Under the pieces are notes generated by a model that was not told where the DNA came from, ran no database searches, and worked only from the letters and a program-made list of their open reading frames with translations. Below, in pieces: positions 16,198 through 24,682 of a DNA stretch of 64,000 bases. The stretch comes from Halomonas stenophila. GTDB lineage: Bacteria > Pseudomonadota > Gammaproteobacteria > Pseudomonadales > Halomonadaceae. Position 1 is the first letter of the stretch, and each line of letters starts with the position of its first letter. A program made the translations under genes and the position numbers. The stretch spans positions 79,896 through 143,895 of the forward strand of contig NZ_JACHXR010000009.1 in the NCBI RefSeq assembly GCF_014192275.1, given 5' to 3'.

Positions 16198-17640
16198 TCA
16201 CGCGCCCTTGAGGCGCACGGCGATATTGCGGGTCTGGACGTAGCTGTAGAGCGCCTCCTGGCCCTTCTCGCGGCCGAAGCCGGAGAGCCCCACGCCACCG
16301 AAGGGCGTCTCCACGCCGCCGGCGAACCACTCGTTGATGAACACCTGGCCGCCGCGCAGGCGCCGTGCGGTGCGCAGGGCCCGGTCGAGCTGGCCGTCGA
16401 AGACGCCGGCCACCAGGCCGAAGGCGGTGCCGTTGGCCAGTTCGACGGCCTCGTCCTCGCTGTCGAAGGGATGGATCACCTGCACCGGGCCGAAGACCTC
16501 CTCCTGGAAGATCTCGCTGTCCACGGCCACATCGGTGAACAGCGTGGGCTGCATGAAGTAGCCCTTCACCCCTGCCACGCGTTCACCGCCCGTGAGACAG
16601 GTGGCCCCGGCCTCGATGGCACGACGGCACATGGCCTCGACCTGCTCGAGCTGGTCTCGGGAGACCAGCGGGGTCAGCTCCGGGTTGTCGATGCCGGGAC
16701 CGATGGACAGGCCCTCGGCCAGCTCGCGGACCCGCTCGACCACCTCGTCGAGGCGCGAGCGGTGCACCAGCAGCCGCGACATGGCCGAGCAGACCTGGCC
16801 GGCGTTGAAGAAGATGCCGGTCTTGACGCTGTCGATGACCTGCTCGATGTCGGCGTCGGCGTGCACGATGGCCGCGGACTTGCCGCCCAGCTCCATGACG
16901 CTCGGGGTGGCCCGCTCGGCGGCGTCGCGCAGGATGCGCTGGCCGGTGGGCACCGAACCGGTGAAGACGATCTGGTTGGCGTCGCGGTGCTTGACCAGAT
17001 GGGCGCCGATCACCGAGCCCTTGCCGCACAGCAGGTTGACGGCGCCTTGCGGCAGGCCGGCCCGCTCGCAGGCGGTCATCAGGAAGGTCATCGCCAGCGG
17101 CGAGATCTCCGGCGACTTGATCACCACGGCGTTGCCGGCAGCCAGCGCCGGGGCCAGCGAGCGGGCGCAGATCGACGGCGGGAAGTTCCAGGGCACGATC
17201 TGCACCGAGACGCCCAGGGGCTCGTAGCTGGTGAAGTCTATGTAATCATCGCCCAGCGGGATCGAGGTGCCCTCGATCTTGTCGGCCATGCCGGCGTAGT
17301 ACTCGAAGTAGCGGGCGGCCTCCTCGAACTCGCCGCGGGCCACGTCCAGCGACTTGCCGTTCTCGTGGCACAGCACCCGGGCGGCGTCCTCGGTCAGGGC
17401 GCGGATCTCCTCGGCGATGGCCAGCAGCCAGGTGACCCGCTGGGCCGGACGCACCGAGGTCAGCTCACCAGAGGCCACGCAACGCCGGGCGGCGGCCATG
17501 GCGGCATCGGCGTCCTCGATGCCGGCCTCGGCGATCTCGGCATAGGGTTCGTCGGTAGCCGGGTCGGCGACCATCAGCCAGTTGTCGGCGCCCTTCCAGG
17601 TGCCGTCGATGTAGTTGTAGTAGCGGTCGAGTTGGCTCAT
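16198..17640 (-). CDS. Aldehyde dehydrogenase (betaine aldehyde dehydrogenase-like)
   Basis: 480 residues from the ATG at 17640. ALDH motifs are intact: PWNFPPSI (150-157), FTGSVPTG, Glu250 in MELGGKS and nucleophile Cys284 in [10 protein letters not shown]. It lies 23 bases after the Rieske oxygenase gene and 10 bases before the rubredoxin-reductase gene. It probably oxidises the aldehyde released when the oxygenase cleaves a C-N bond, or formed by the FAD enzyme. An upstream in-frame extension lacks a ribosome site. Confidence 0.87.
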   Translation of the reverse strand: MSQLDRYYNYIDGTWKGADNWLMVADPATDEPYAEIAEAGIEDADAAMAAARRCVASGELTSVRPAQRVTWLLAIAEEIRALTEDAARVLCHENGKSLDVARGEFEEAARYFEYYAGMADKIEGTSIPLGDDYIDFTSYEPLGVSVQIVPWNFPPSICARSLAPALAAGNAVVIKSPEISPLAMTFLMTACERAGLPQGAVNLLCGKGSVIGAHLVKHRDANQIVFTGSVPTGQRILRDAAERATPSVMELGGKSAAIVHADADIEQVIDSVKTGIFFNAGQVCSAMSRLLVHRSRLDEVVERVRELAEGLSIGPGIDNPELTPLVSRDQLEQVEAMCRRAIEAGATCLTGGERVAGVKGYFMQPTLFTDVAVDSEIFQEEVFGPVQVIHPFDSEDEAVELANGTAFGLVAGVFDGQLDRALRTARRLRGGQVFINEWFAGGVETPFGGVGLSGFGREKGQEALYSYVQTRNIAVRLKGA

Positions 17641-17663
17641 CAGGGGAACTCCGGAACGGGGAA

Positions 17664-18854
17664 TCAGGCGGCTTCGGCGTCGCCGCGCACGCGGCGGGCC
17701 ACCCACTGGTGGAAGAAGTGGGTCGGGTGGTCCAGCACCGGCGAGAAGACGCCGCCCAAGAAGCCAGGGGACTGACGACCACGCTGCATGCCTTCCACGG
17801 CGCCGATGTCCTCGCCGAACACCACCCGCCAGGACTCCAGGGTGGAGGTCCGGCAGGCCGCATAGGCGTCCCGGGTGGCCTCGTCGCCGACGTAGTAGAC
17901 CCGCAAGTGCTCCACGGTCTGACCGGCGGAGACCGGCTCGAGCATCATCGCGAAGGCGTGGTCGGCCTGGATGCCGAGCAGCACGTTGGGGAAGAAGGAC
18001 ACGTACTCGGCGTGCTCCAACTTGTCCTTCGGCCAGGACGGGAACTTGGGCAGGCGGGTGCCGGCCACGTCGGAGAGGCGGTAGGCCAGGCTGCCCTGCC
18101 CGGAGAAGTGCTCGCCGAACTGGATGTTGTAGTGGTCCTCGAGGCGCGAGTAGGTGTTCAGGCTGGGGTGCACCCAGGGCAGGTGGTAGCTCTCGCAGTA
18201 GTTCTCGACCGCCAGCTTCCAGTTGCAGTCGACGGTGATCTCCAGGTTGCCGCCCATGTTCACGCGACGCAGCAGTTCGAAGCCCTCCGGGCCAACGAAG
18301 TCACGCCAGCGGTTCTCCAGCGGCGCCACGTGCTCGGCGAACTCGGGCGCCTGGCCGTCGAGGTTGACGAACACCATGTCCATCCACATCGCGCAGCGGA
18401 TCGGCTTCAGGCCGTGCTTCTCGCACTTGAAGCCGTCGACCTTGTGCTGGCCGACGCCGCCGATGTGCGGGGTGCCGCGCAGGTTGCCATTCAGGTCGTA
18501 GGTCCAGGAGTGGTAGGGGCAGCGGATCACGCCCTGCACCTCGCCCTCCTCGGCGACCAGCTGCATGCCGCGATGGCTGCAGACGTTGTGGAAGACCTGG
18601 GTCTCGCCGTCCTTGTTGCGCATCATCACCAGCGGCAGGCCCATGAAGTCGACCGGCTTGACGTAACCTTTCTTGACCAGGTCGCTGGCGAAGCCCACGC
18701 ACGCCCAGGTGCTGGCCATCAAGCGGTCGCGCTCCGCGGCGAAGAAGGCCTCGCTGACGTAGGCCTCGTTGGGCATGCCGGTGGCCTCCTCGATGGGGGC
18801 GAGCACGTCATCGAGTTGCCGGGCGGGAATCAGGGATTGGGTCAGGTCGGTCAT
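17664..18854 (-). CDS. Rieske non-haem iron oxygenase, alpha subunit (choline/betaine monooxygenase-like)
   Basis: 396 residues from the ATG at 18854 (GAGGAGG upstream). The Rieske [2Fe-2S] ligands are Cys92, His94, Cys112 and His115 (CSHRG and CPYHSW). The mononuclear iron site is ENYCESYHLPWVH, with His224 and His229. It resembles single-component alpha subunits acting on quaternary or methylated amines (choline monooxygenase, GbcA, stachydrine or hydroxyproline-betaine demethylases). No beta subunit is encoded, as is usual for that group. First gene of an operon with an aldehyde dehydrogenase and a rubredoxin-reductase. Substrate is not determined. Confidence 0.85.
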   Translation of the reverse strand: MTDLTQSLIPARQLDDVLAPIEEATGMPNEAYVSEAFFAAERDRLMASTWACVGFASDLVKKGYVKPVDFMGLPLVMMRNKDGETQVFHNVCSHRGMQLVAEEGEVQGVIRCPYHSWTYDLNGNLRGTPHIGGVGQHKVDGFKCEKHGLKPIRCAMWMDMVFVNLDGQAPEFAEHVAPLENRWRDFVGPEGFELLRRVNMGGNLEITVDCNWKLAVENYCESYHLPWVHPSLNTYSRLEDHYNIQFGEHFSGQGSLAYRLSDVAGTRLPKFPSWPKDKLEHAEYVSFFPNVLLGIQADHAFAMMLEPVSAGQTVEHLRVYYVGDEATRDAYAACRTSTLESWRVVFGEDIGAVEGMQRGRQSPGFLGGVFSPVLDHPTHFFHQWVARRVRGDAEAA

Positions 18855-18960
18855 CTTGGCCTCCTCACGGGACACGGGCGGTTCTGGTCTGTTGTCAGCC
18901 CTACCGGGGGTTCCGGCTGGTGGAGGCGAGTCTGGGCGCGACGAGGCACGGCGACAATCG

Positions 18961-18980
18961 ATGAATCGGCATCGATTCAT
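18961..18980. promoter_or_regulatory. Inverted repeat upstream of the Rieske oxygenase operon
   Basis: ATGAATCG-gcat-CGATTCAT, a perfect 8-bp inverted repeat 107 bases before the oxygenase start. Shape and position suit a regulator-binding site; the LysR protein at 19295-20221 is the likely candidate. The surrounding gap 18855-19294 otherwise holds only the hairpin at 19228-19265. Confidence 0.5.
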
Positions 18981-19227
18981 GAGTAAATATCACTCGTTAG
19001 ACGAAAGGCCAATCCCAGAGTACCGGTTCATCATTCGCATCCCTTCATCATGATGTGCCGTTATCGTCATCGTAATGAGTGAGAAAAGCTCATGCATGGA
19101 TGACAAAACATACGTGGCTCCCGCCCCACCCATCACAGCGGCAAGGCCGCACCCGAACCGGCCCACCGCCAGCGTGACTTGGCCGAACCGGTGTTCGAGG
19201 CCTGACCACACCCTAGACACCCTCCGT

Positions 19228-19265
19228 ACGACAAGGGGCCCGGCGAATGCAGGGCCCCTTGTCGT
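19228..19265. terminator. Strong 14-bp hairpin downstream of the intact LysR gene
   Basis: Perfect inverted repeat ACGACAAGGGGCCC / GGGCCCCTTGTCGT with a 10-base loop, 30 bases past the LysR stop on the minus strand. There is no T-run after it on that strand, so it is a terminator-like hairpin that may separate the LysR gene from the oxygenase promoter. Confidence 0.6.
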
Positions 19266-19294
19266 GGTAGAGAGCGGACATGGTAGCGAGCGGA

Positions 19295-20221
19295 TCAGGT
19301 CAGGCCCAGATCGCCCACCTCCTTGGGTATCGTATCCAGCAGCCACTCCCGAAAGGCCCGCACCCCGCGACGATTGGAGGGCGCATCGCCACGTTCCAGC
19401 AGGCAGAAGCGGGCCTCGGTGCGCAGCACCGTCTCCACCGGGCGCACCAGCTGGCCGCGTTCCAGGTAGTCGTCGACCAGTTGGCTCCAGCCCAGCGCCA
19501 CGCCCTGGTCCATCATCGCCGCCTGGACCAGCATCGAATAGCTGTTGATGTTGAGCCGTCGACGCGGCGGACGGGCCATCACCCCCACCTGGGTGAACCA
19601 TTGCTTCCAGCTCATCCAGTCCTGGTCGGCGTCCTCCAGGGACAGCAGGGTGCAGTCGAGCAAGGCCTCGGGGCCCGGGAAGGGACCGTACGTCTCCAGG
19701 TAGCCCGGGCTGCAGACCGGGAAGACCTCCTCATGGAAGAGTGTCGTGGCGCGGAAGTGGTGGGGTGGCGTGCGACAGTAGAAGAGCGCTACGTCGGACT
19801 CCACCCGGGCGAGGTCGCGGATCTGCTCGGTGGCGACGATGCGCAGCTCGATGCTGTCGTGCTCGCGCTGGAACTCGGCGATCTTGGGCAGCAGCCACAG
19901 GGACGCCATGGCGCTGGTGGTGGCCACGGTGATCTGGTGCATGCCCTGCCAGCTGCGTACCTCATCGGTGATCGCCGAGATGTCGATGAGCGACTGGCGG
20001 ACTGCCTGGGCATAGCGCTGCCCCATGGGGGTGAGTGTGACGCTGCGATTGGCGCGCTCGAACAGCGGCTTGCCCAGGTAGTCCTCGAGGCCACGGACCT
20101 GGCGACTGATGGCTCCCTGGGTGACGTGGAGCTCCTCGGCCGCCAGGGTAAAGCTCAGGTGGCGCGCCGCCGACTCGAAGGCCACGAGGCTGTTCAGGGG
20201 AGGCAGGGGGCTGATCTTCAT
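19295..20221 (-). CDS. LysR-family transcriptional regulator (GcvA-like)
   Basis: 308 residues with an N-terminal helix-turn-helix (FTLAAEELHVTQGAISRQVR, roughly 25-44) and a complete effector-binding domain. It lies upstream of the Rieske oxygenase operon on the same strand and probably regulates it. The decayed paralogue at 11639-12357 marks the other end of that operon. No ligand can be assigned. Confidence 0.87.
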   Translation of the reverse strand: MKISPLPPLNSLVAFESAARHLSFTLAAEELHVTQGAISRQVRGLEDYLGKPLFERANRSVTLTPMGQRYAQAVRQSLIDISAITDEVRSWQGMHQITVATTSAMASLWLLPKIAEFQREHDSIELRIVATEQIRDLARVESDVALFYCRTPPHHFRATTLFHEEVFPVCSPGYLETYGPFPGPEALLDCTLLSLEDADQDWMSWKQWFTQVGVMARPPRRRLNINSYSMLVQAAMMDQGVALGWSQLVDDYLERGQLVRPVETVLRTEARFCLLERGDAPSNRRGVRAFREWLLDTIPKEVGDLGLT

Positions 20222-20295
20222 GGACTCTCGACATCGACCGCGGGACGCAAACGTCCGAGCGAGTTTACGCCTCCCGAAAGGACGGCGCCACGAGC

Positions 20296-21222
20296 CTAGC
20301 TGCGCGTCACCTGCCCTGCCCCGTCGGCACGCCGGCGTCGCCCCAGCTGCCCGCTGCCCACCAGGGCGCCCCCACCGATCAGCACGGCGGACAACAACAG
20401 GGTCGGGCTGGGGGCGGCCAGGCCGGCGGCGATCAGCACCAGGGTGGAAAGCAAGGGGGTCGCATAGGCCAGCAGGCCCAGCAGGCGCACCTGCCCGCGC
20501 TTCATGCCCAGGTCCCAGGTGAAGAAGGCGCTGCCCACCGGCCCCAGCCCCAGCGCCAGGACCGCCCACAGGTTGGCGCCTTCCGGCCAGCCGCGAGGCT
20601 CCCAGGCCAGGTGACAGAGCAGCGCCAGCGCCGCGGCGCCCAGGCAGTTCCAGGCCACTGCGGTGGTGGGGATCCTGGCCAGCAGCCGCGAGGCCACCGA
20701 ATAGCCGCTCCAGAGGAAGGCCGCAACCAGCGCCGCCAGATAGCCGAAGGTGTACTCGCCCGCCCAGTCGAGGCCGTCGGGCCCCACCAGCAGCGCCGCC
20801 CCCGCAAAGCCACAGGCCCCGCCCAGCAGATGGCTGCCGCGCAGGCGCTCGCCCGGCAGCAGCCAGCCGGCCAGGATCACGATCAGCAGCGGCCACAGGT
20901 AGCTGATCAGCCCGGCGTTGGCCGCCGGGGCGTTCTGCTGGGCGATGAAATAGCAGAGGTGGTAGCCGAACAGGCCGCCGATCCCCAGCGCCCAGCCCAG
21001 GGGCGGCTGGTGTAGGGCGGCCAACAGGGCGCGCCCCTCGCCGCGGGCGACGAAGACCAGCAGCGCCAGGCCGCCGGCCAGGCCGAAGCACAGGGCCGTG
21101 AGCAGGAAGGGAGGCACGGGCCCCGCCCACTGGGTAAACAGCGCCAGGGTCGCCCAGTTGAGCACCGTGGTTGCGCCCCACAGGGTGGCGCGGCGTGCCT
21201 CGGCAGGGGATGCGGCCGACAT
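20296..21222 (-). CDS. EamA/DMT-family permease (aromatic amino acid exporter YddG-like)
   Basis: 308 residues with about ten hydrophobic helices and two EamA-type halves. YLWPLLIVILAGWLLPGE and the late LLAYATPLLSTLVLIAAGL segment are typical of the drug/metabolite transporter superfamily and recall YddG. The ATG at 21222 has GGAG upstream. It lies 74 bases after the AraC-type regulator on the same strand, which may control it. Likely an inner-membrane exporter; the substrate is a guess. Confidence 0.82.
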   Translation of the reverse strand: MSAASPAEARRATLWGATTVLNWATLALFTQWAGPVPPFLLTALCFGLAGGLALLVFVARGEGRALLAALHQPPLGWALGIGGLFGYHLCYFIAQQNAPAANAGLISYLWPLLIVILAGWLLPGERLRGSHLLGGACGFAGAALLVGPDGLDWAGEYTFGYLAALVAAFLWSGYSVASRLLARIPTTAVAWNCLGAAALALLCHLAWEPRGWPEGANLWAVLALGLGPVGSAFFTWDLGMKRGQVRLLGLLAYATPLLSTLVLIAAGLAAPSPTLLLSAVLIGGGALVGSGQLGRRRRADGAGQVTRS

Positions 21223-21295
21223 CGCGAGTCTCCGGTCAGGGATCAGCGGTACAGTGTGACCGCCGGCGCCGGCGAGAACTTGTCGATTTCGGCCA

Positions 21296-22033
21296 TCAGT
21301 GCGGCCGGCGGCGGAAGGCGCTCGGCGTCATGCCCCGCCAGCCCCGGAAGTGGCGGCTGAACTGGGCGCCATCGGCGAAGCCGCAGGCCAGGGCGATCTC
21401 GGTGATCGTGGCCTCGCTGGTGTCCAGCAGCCGGGCGGCCCGGGCCAGCCGCTGGCGCTGCAGCCATTGCCAGGGCGTCAGCCCGGTGAGCGCGCCCAGG
21501 CTGCGGCGCAGCTGCCGCTCCGAGAGGCGCGAGGCCTCGGCCAGCCGCGCCAGGTTCCAGGGCGCCGCGGGGTCGGCCTGCACCCGACGGGTCAGCCGCG
21601 CCATGTTCAGGCGTGGCCCGGTCAACGGCGGCGCCCCGGTCAGCCGCGACAGCAGGGCGTCGTCGTCCAGCTCCCGTCCCTCCTCGGGCGCCAGGCGCAG
21701 GAAGCGGATACGCTCGAACAACGCCTCCAGGTGTGGTTCCCCCACCGGCAGGTCCAGCACCCGGCAGCGGTTGCCGGCGCCGAGCCCCAGGTAGTGATGG
21801 GTCGCCGCGGCGGGAATCAGGCAGACGCTGCCCGGGGCCACGGCGGCGCCGCGGCCCTCGATCTCGACATCCACGCGGCCGTCGAGGCCCACCAGCAGCT
21901 GGTGGAAGTCATGGGTGTCGCTCAGGCAGTCGAGGGGATACGAGCGCTCCACGCTGCCCGGCAGTGCTGAGGTATCGGGGTCCATGGTCGAAGGATGCCG
22001 CGAGATCGGCGAGGATGCCAGGGTTGTCGCCAT
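21296..22033 (-). CDS. AraC-family transcriptional regulator
   Basis: 245 residues: a short cupin-like N-terminal sensor domain (PGSVCLIPAAATHHYLG) and a C-terminal pair of helix-turn-helix motifs of AraC type (LAEASRLSERQLRRSL, then ITEIALACGFADGAQFSRHF, ending GMTPSAFRR). An alternative start at 21985 (MDPDTSALP) is possible. It is divergent from the Spo0M-like gene and upstream of the exporter at 20296-21222. Its stop overlaps a 17-codon frame (MAEIDKFSPAPAVTLYR) of unknown meaning. Confidence 0.87.
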   Translation of the reverse strand: MATTLASSPISRHPSTMDPDTSALPGSVERSYPLDCLSDTHDFHQLLVGLDGRVDVEIEGRGAAVAPGSVCLIPAAATHHYLGLGAGNRCRVLDLPVGEPHLEALFERIRFLRLAPEEGRELDDDALLSRLTGAPPLTGPRLNMARLTRRVQADPAAPWNLARLAEASRLSERQLRRSLGALTGLTPWQWLQRQRLARAARLLDTSEATITEIALACGFADGAQFSRHFRGWRGMTPSAFRRRPH

Positions 22034-22092
22034 GACCGGGCGGACCGCTATACTCGGGTCTCCCCCATGGACCCAGCAGAAGGATGCATCGG

Positions 22093-22854
22093 ATGTTCGA
22101 CAAGCTCATGGCCGCCGTCGGGATCGGCAGCGCCCGCGTGGATACCCTCCTGGAAAGCGATACCGCCGAGGCCGGCGGGGTGCTCAAGGGCGAGGTCCAC
22201 ATCCAGGGTGGCGAGGTCAGCCAGGACCTGGACGCCCTGGTGCTGGACCTGGCCAGCGAAGCCATCAAGGAAGTCGACGACAAGAAGCTCAGGATCGGCC
22301 ATCCCTGGGCCTCGGTAGAGGTCTGCGGTGCCATGACCATCGGCGCCGGCGAGGAGCGCCGGATCCCCTTCGAGCTCCCCCTGCCGCTGCTGTCGCCGCT
22401 CTCGGTAGGCCGCCAGCATCCCAAGACCTGGGTCGCCACCCGGGCCGATATCGCCATGGCCCTGGACCCGCGCGACAAGGACCCGCTGCGCATCCTGCCG
22501 GGGCCGGTCCACCGCGCCGCCTTCGAGGCCATGGAGGCGCTGGGCTTCGTGATGACCGGCGCGCCACTGGAGCTGTCGCGCAAGAACCCCGCCACCGGCT
22601 GCCTGCAGGAATTCGAGTTCAAGCCCGCCCCCGGCAGCCGCTTCGGCCACCTGGACGAGGCGGAGATCGCCTTCCTGCCCGCCGCCCGCGGCAATGGCCT
22701 CGACCTGCTGGTGCAGCGCGACACCCGTGCCACGGGGCTGGGTTCGCTGCTCTCCGAGATGGCCGGCACCGATGAGCGCTTCTCCCGCCTTTCTCTCTCC
22801 GGCCGGGAATCCGTCGATGAACTGCGCGGCCAGATGGAGTCCGTGCTGCGCTGA
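22093..22854 (+). CDS. spo0M: Spo0M-like sporulation-control-family protein
   Basis: 253 residues of the Spo0M/arrestin-like beta-sandwich family: MFDKLMAAVGIGSARVDTLL at the start, then GGVLKGEVHIQGGEVSQDLD and the conserved PFELPLPLLSP segment. The start at 22093 is preferred over the ATG at 22084, because AGAAGG is correctly spaced only for the former. The family is common in non-sporulating gammaproteobacteria, where its function is not well established. It is a single gene ending before a convergent acuI-type gene. Confidence 0.85.
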   Translation: MFDKLMAAVGIGSARVDTLLESDTAEAGGVLKGEVHIQGGEVSQDLDALVLDLASEAIKEVDDKKLRIGHPWASVEVCGAMTIGAGEERRIPFELPLPLLSPLSVGRQHPKTWVATRADIAMALDPRDKDPLRILPGPVHRAAFEAMEALGFVMTGAPLELSRKNPATGCLQEFEFKPAPGSRFGHLDEAEIAFLPAARGNGLDLLVQRDTRATGLGSLLSEMAGTDERFSRLSLSGRESVDELRGQMESVLR

Positions 22855-22881
22855 GGCCCAAGGGGCCGTCAAAAGCGGCGA

Positions 22882-22906
22882 AACGGCGGGAACACGTCCC
22901 GCCGTT
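22882..22906. terminator. Hairpin between convergent genes
   Basis: Perfect 10-bp stem AACGGCGGGA / TCCCGCCGTT with a 5-base loop, in the 60-base gap between the Spo0M-like and AcuI-like genes. It can serve both strands. The T-run is poor. Confidence 0.6.
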
Positions 22907-22914
22907 CTCCGCCG

Positions 22915-23898
22915 TCAGTCCGTCATGTCCACCACGACGCGTCCGCGGACACGACCCGCTAGCAGCTCGCCGGCCGTGTCGATGGCTTCCTCGAGCGCAA
23001 TCGTGCGGGTGATGGCGTCGAGCTGTTCGGGGGCCAGCAGCTCACCGAGCCGACGCCAGGCCTCGATGCGATCCGCATAGGGCCGCATCACGCTGTCGAT
23101 CCCCGCCAGGGTCACGCCCCGGAGGATGAAGGGGGCGACGCTGGATGGCAGGTCCATGCCCTGGGCCAGGCCACAGGCCGCGACGGTGCCGCCATAGCGG
23201 GTCCCGGCCAGGACGTTGGCCAGGGTGTGACTGCCCACCGAGTCGATGGCAGCGGTCCAGCGTTCCTTGGCCAGGGGGCGGCCCGGCTCGGACAGCTCCG
23301 CCCGGTCGATCACCTCCTCGGCTCCGAGCCCCTGGAGATAGTCGGCTTCCTCCAGGCGTCCGGTGGAGGCCACGACCCGGAAGCCCAGCCGCGCGAGCAG
23401 CGCGATGGCATAGCTGCCCACGCCCCCGTTGGCACCGGTCACCAGCACCTCACCCTGCTCCGGGGTGACACCCTGCTTCTCCAGCGCCATCACCGAGAGC
23501 ATGGCGGTATACCCGGCCGTGCCGATGGCCATGGACTGCCGGGCCGTGAAGGCCGAGGGCTGCGGGATCAGCCAGCGGCTGTCCAGCCGGGCCTTCTCGG
23601 CGAGGCCGCCCCAATGCTTTTCGCCGACGCCCCAGCCGTTGAGCAACACGGCATCGCCCGGCCGGTAGGCCTTGGCCGTCGAGCTCTCGACCGTCCCCGC
23701 CAGGTCGATGCCCGGCACCATGGGGAACTGGCGCACCACCGGTCCCTTGCCGGTGATGGCGAGGGCATCCTTGTAGTTGAGGGTGCTGCAATCGACCCGC
23801 ACGGTGACGTCGCCGTCCGGCAGTTGCGACTCGTCCAGGCTGGTCAGCGCCACCTGCTGCTTCTCGTCCTGCTTGTCGATCAGAATGGCCTTGAACAT
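22915..23898 (-). CDS. acuI: Acrylyl-CoA reductase/quinone oxidoreductase (AcuI/YhdH type)
   Basis: 327 residues of the zinc-free medium-chain reductase family. It has [13 protein letters not shown] near the N-terminus, [13 protein letters not shown], and the NADPH-binding [20 protein letters not shown]. This is the AcuI/YhdH branch, which reduces acrylyl-CoA to propionyl-CoA and protects against acrylate formed from DMSP and similar sources. The upstream TetR gene and a matching operator right before this gene support an acrylate-type detoxification unit. No DMSP lyase gene is in the window. Confidence 0.82.
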   Translation of the reverse strand: MFKAILIDKQDEKQQVALTSLDESQLPDGDVTVRVDCSTLNYKDALAITGKGPVVRQFPMVPGIDLAGTVESSTAKAYRPGDAVLLNGWGVGEKHWGGLAEKARLDSRWLIPQPSAFTARQSMAIGTAGYTAMLSVMALEKQGVTPEQGEVLVTGANGGVGSYAIALLARLGFRVVASTGRLEEADYLQGLGAEEVIDRAELSEPGRPLAKERWTAAIDSVGSHTLANVLAGTRYGGTVAACGLAQGMDLPSSVAPFILRGVTLAGIDSVMRPYADRIEAWRRLGELLAPEQLDAITRTIALEEAIDTAGELLAGRVRGRVVVDMTD

Positions 23899-23910
23899 CG
23901 TTCACCTCTT

Positions 23911-23929
23911 TATAGACCGATCGTCTATT
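23911..23929. promoter_or_regulatory. TetR-type operator before acuI
   Basis: TATAGAC-cgatc-GTCTATT, a near-perfect interrupted palindrome 13-31 bases before the acuI start. It matches the palindrome at 24594-24612 before the TetR gene in 13 of the 14 arm bases. Confidence 0.82.
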
Positions 23930-23952
23930 AAATGGCATGAAGCAAATCCCAC

Positions 23953-24585
23953 CTAGCGGGGAAGCCCCTCCAGGTAGGTCGTGATAAAGGTTTCCAGGGG
24001 ACGCGCCCCGCCCTCGAGCCTGGCGCGCATCACGGCGCCTTCCCAGCCGATCCAGAAGGCCTCGGCGAGCCTGTCGCAATCGGCGTCCAGACGGAGATCG
24101 CCATTCGCCTGCGCCTCGCGCAGGCAGCGAGCCAGGCGCCGCTGCCAGTCGTCGAGGGTCGCCCGCAGCCACTGTCGATACTCCTCCGGCAGGCCACCGG
24201 CTTCCTGGCCCAGATTGCCCACCAGGCAACCCCGGCGGAAGTCGTGACGGGCCATGCCCGCCCTGGCATCCTCGACGAAGGCCTCGATGCGCGCCAGTGG
24301 CGACAACGACGCATCCAGGAGGTGGCGATCGAGCTTACGGGCGAAGTAAGCCCCGTAGTGCTCCATCACCGCCCGCCCGAAGGCCTCCTTGCTGTCGAAA
24401 TAGTAGTAGAAGGAGCCCTTGGGCACCCCCACCCGCTTGAGGATGCTCTCGATGCCGGAGACGGCGAAGCCCTGCTCGGTCAGCACCTCGACACCGCTGC
24501 GGATCAGGGCCGCCCGGGTATCGGGGTCGTCACGGGGCACCTTGGGGGGCCGGCCGCGACGTGGCTTGGAAGTCGCTTGTGTCAT
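23953..24585 (-). CDS. acuR: TetR-family repressor (AcuR-like)
   Basis: 210 residues. A basic start (PRRGRPPK) leads into the TetR helix-turn-helix (VSGIESILKRVGVPKGSFYYYFDSKE), then a C-terminal helical effector domain. It lies directly upstream of acuI on the same strand with a 54-base gap. Matching palindromes precede both genes, so it should repress itself and acuI. The AcuR name comes from this arrangement and the overall family look; the inducer is inferred to be acrylate or a related electrophile. Confidence 0.8.
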   Translation of the reverse strand: MTQATSKPRRGRPPKVPRDDPDTRAALIRSGVEVLTEQGFAVSGIESILKRVGVPKGSFYYYFDSKEAFGRAVMEHYGAYFARKLDRHLLDASLSPLARIEAFVEDARAGMARHDFRRGCLVGNLGQEAGGLPEEYRQWLRATLDDWQRRLARCLREAQANGDLRLDADCDRLAEAFWIGWEGAVMRARLEGGARPLETFITTYLEGLPR

Positions 24586-24593
24586 GCCCCCAA

Positions 24594-24612
24594 TATAGAC
24601 CGACTGTCTATA
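24594..24612. promoter_or_regulatory. TetR-type operator before its own gene
   Basis: Perfect interrupted palindrome TATAGAC-cgact-GTCTATA, 9 bases before the TetR start codon. It is the partner of 23911-23929 and fits autorepression. Confidence 0.82.
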
Positions 24613-24682
24613 AAATCAACCCAACCCATCCCAATCCTGGTCCAGGGCCCTGCCGGCCGCGGGCCGCCGACCGGCAGGGGCG

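Noticed and set aside
19295..21181. Apparent 628-residue fusion of an exporter-like part with the LysR regulator
   Set aside because: The N-terminal part is an out-of-frame shadow of the EamA gene. The real LysR gene starts at 20221 with a normal N-terminus.
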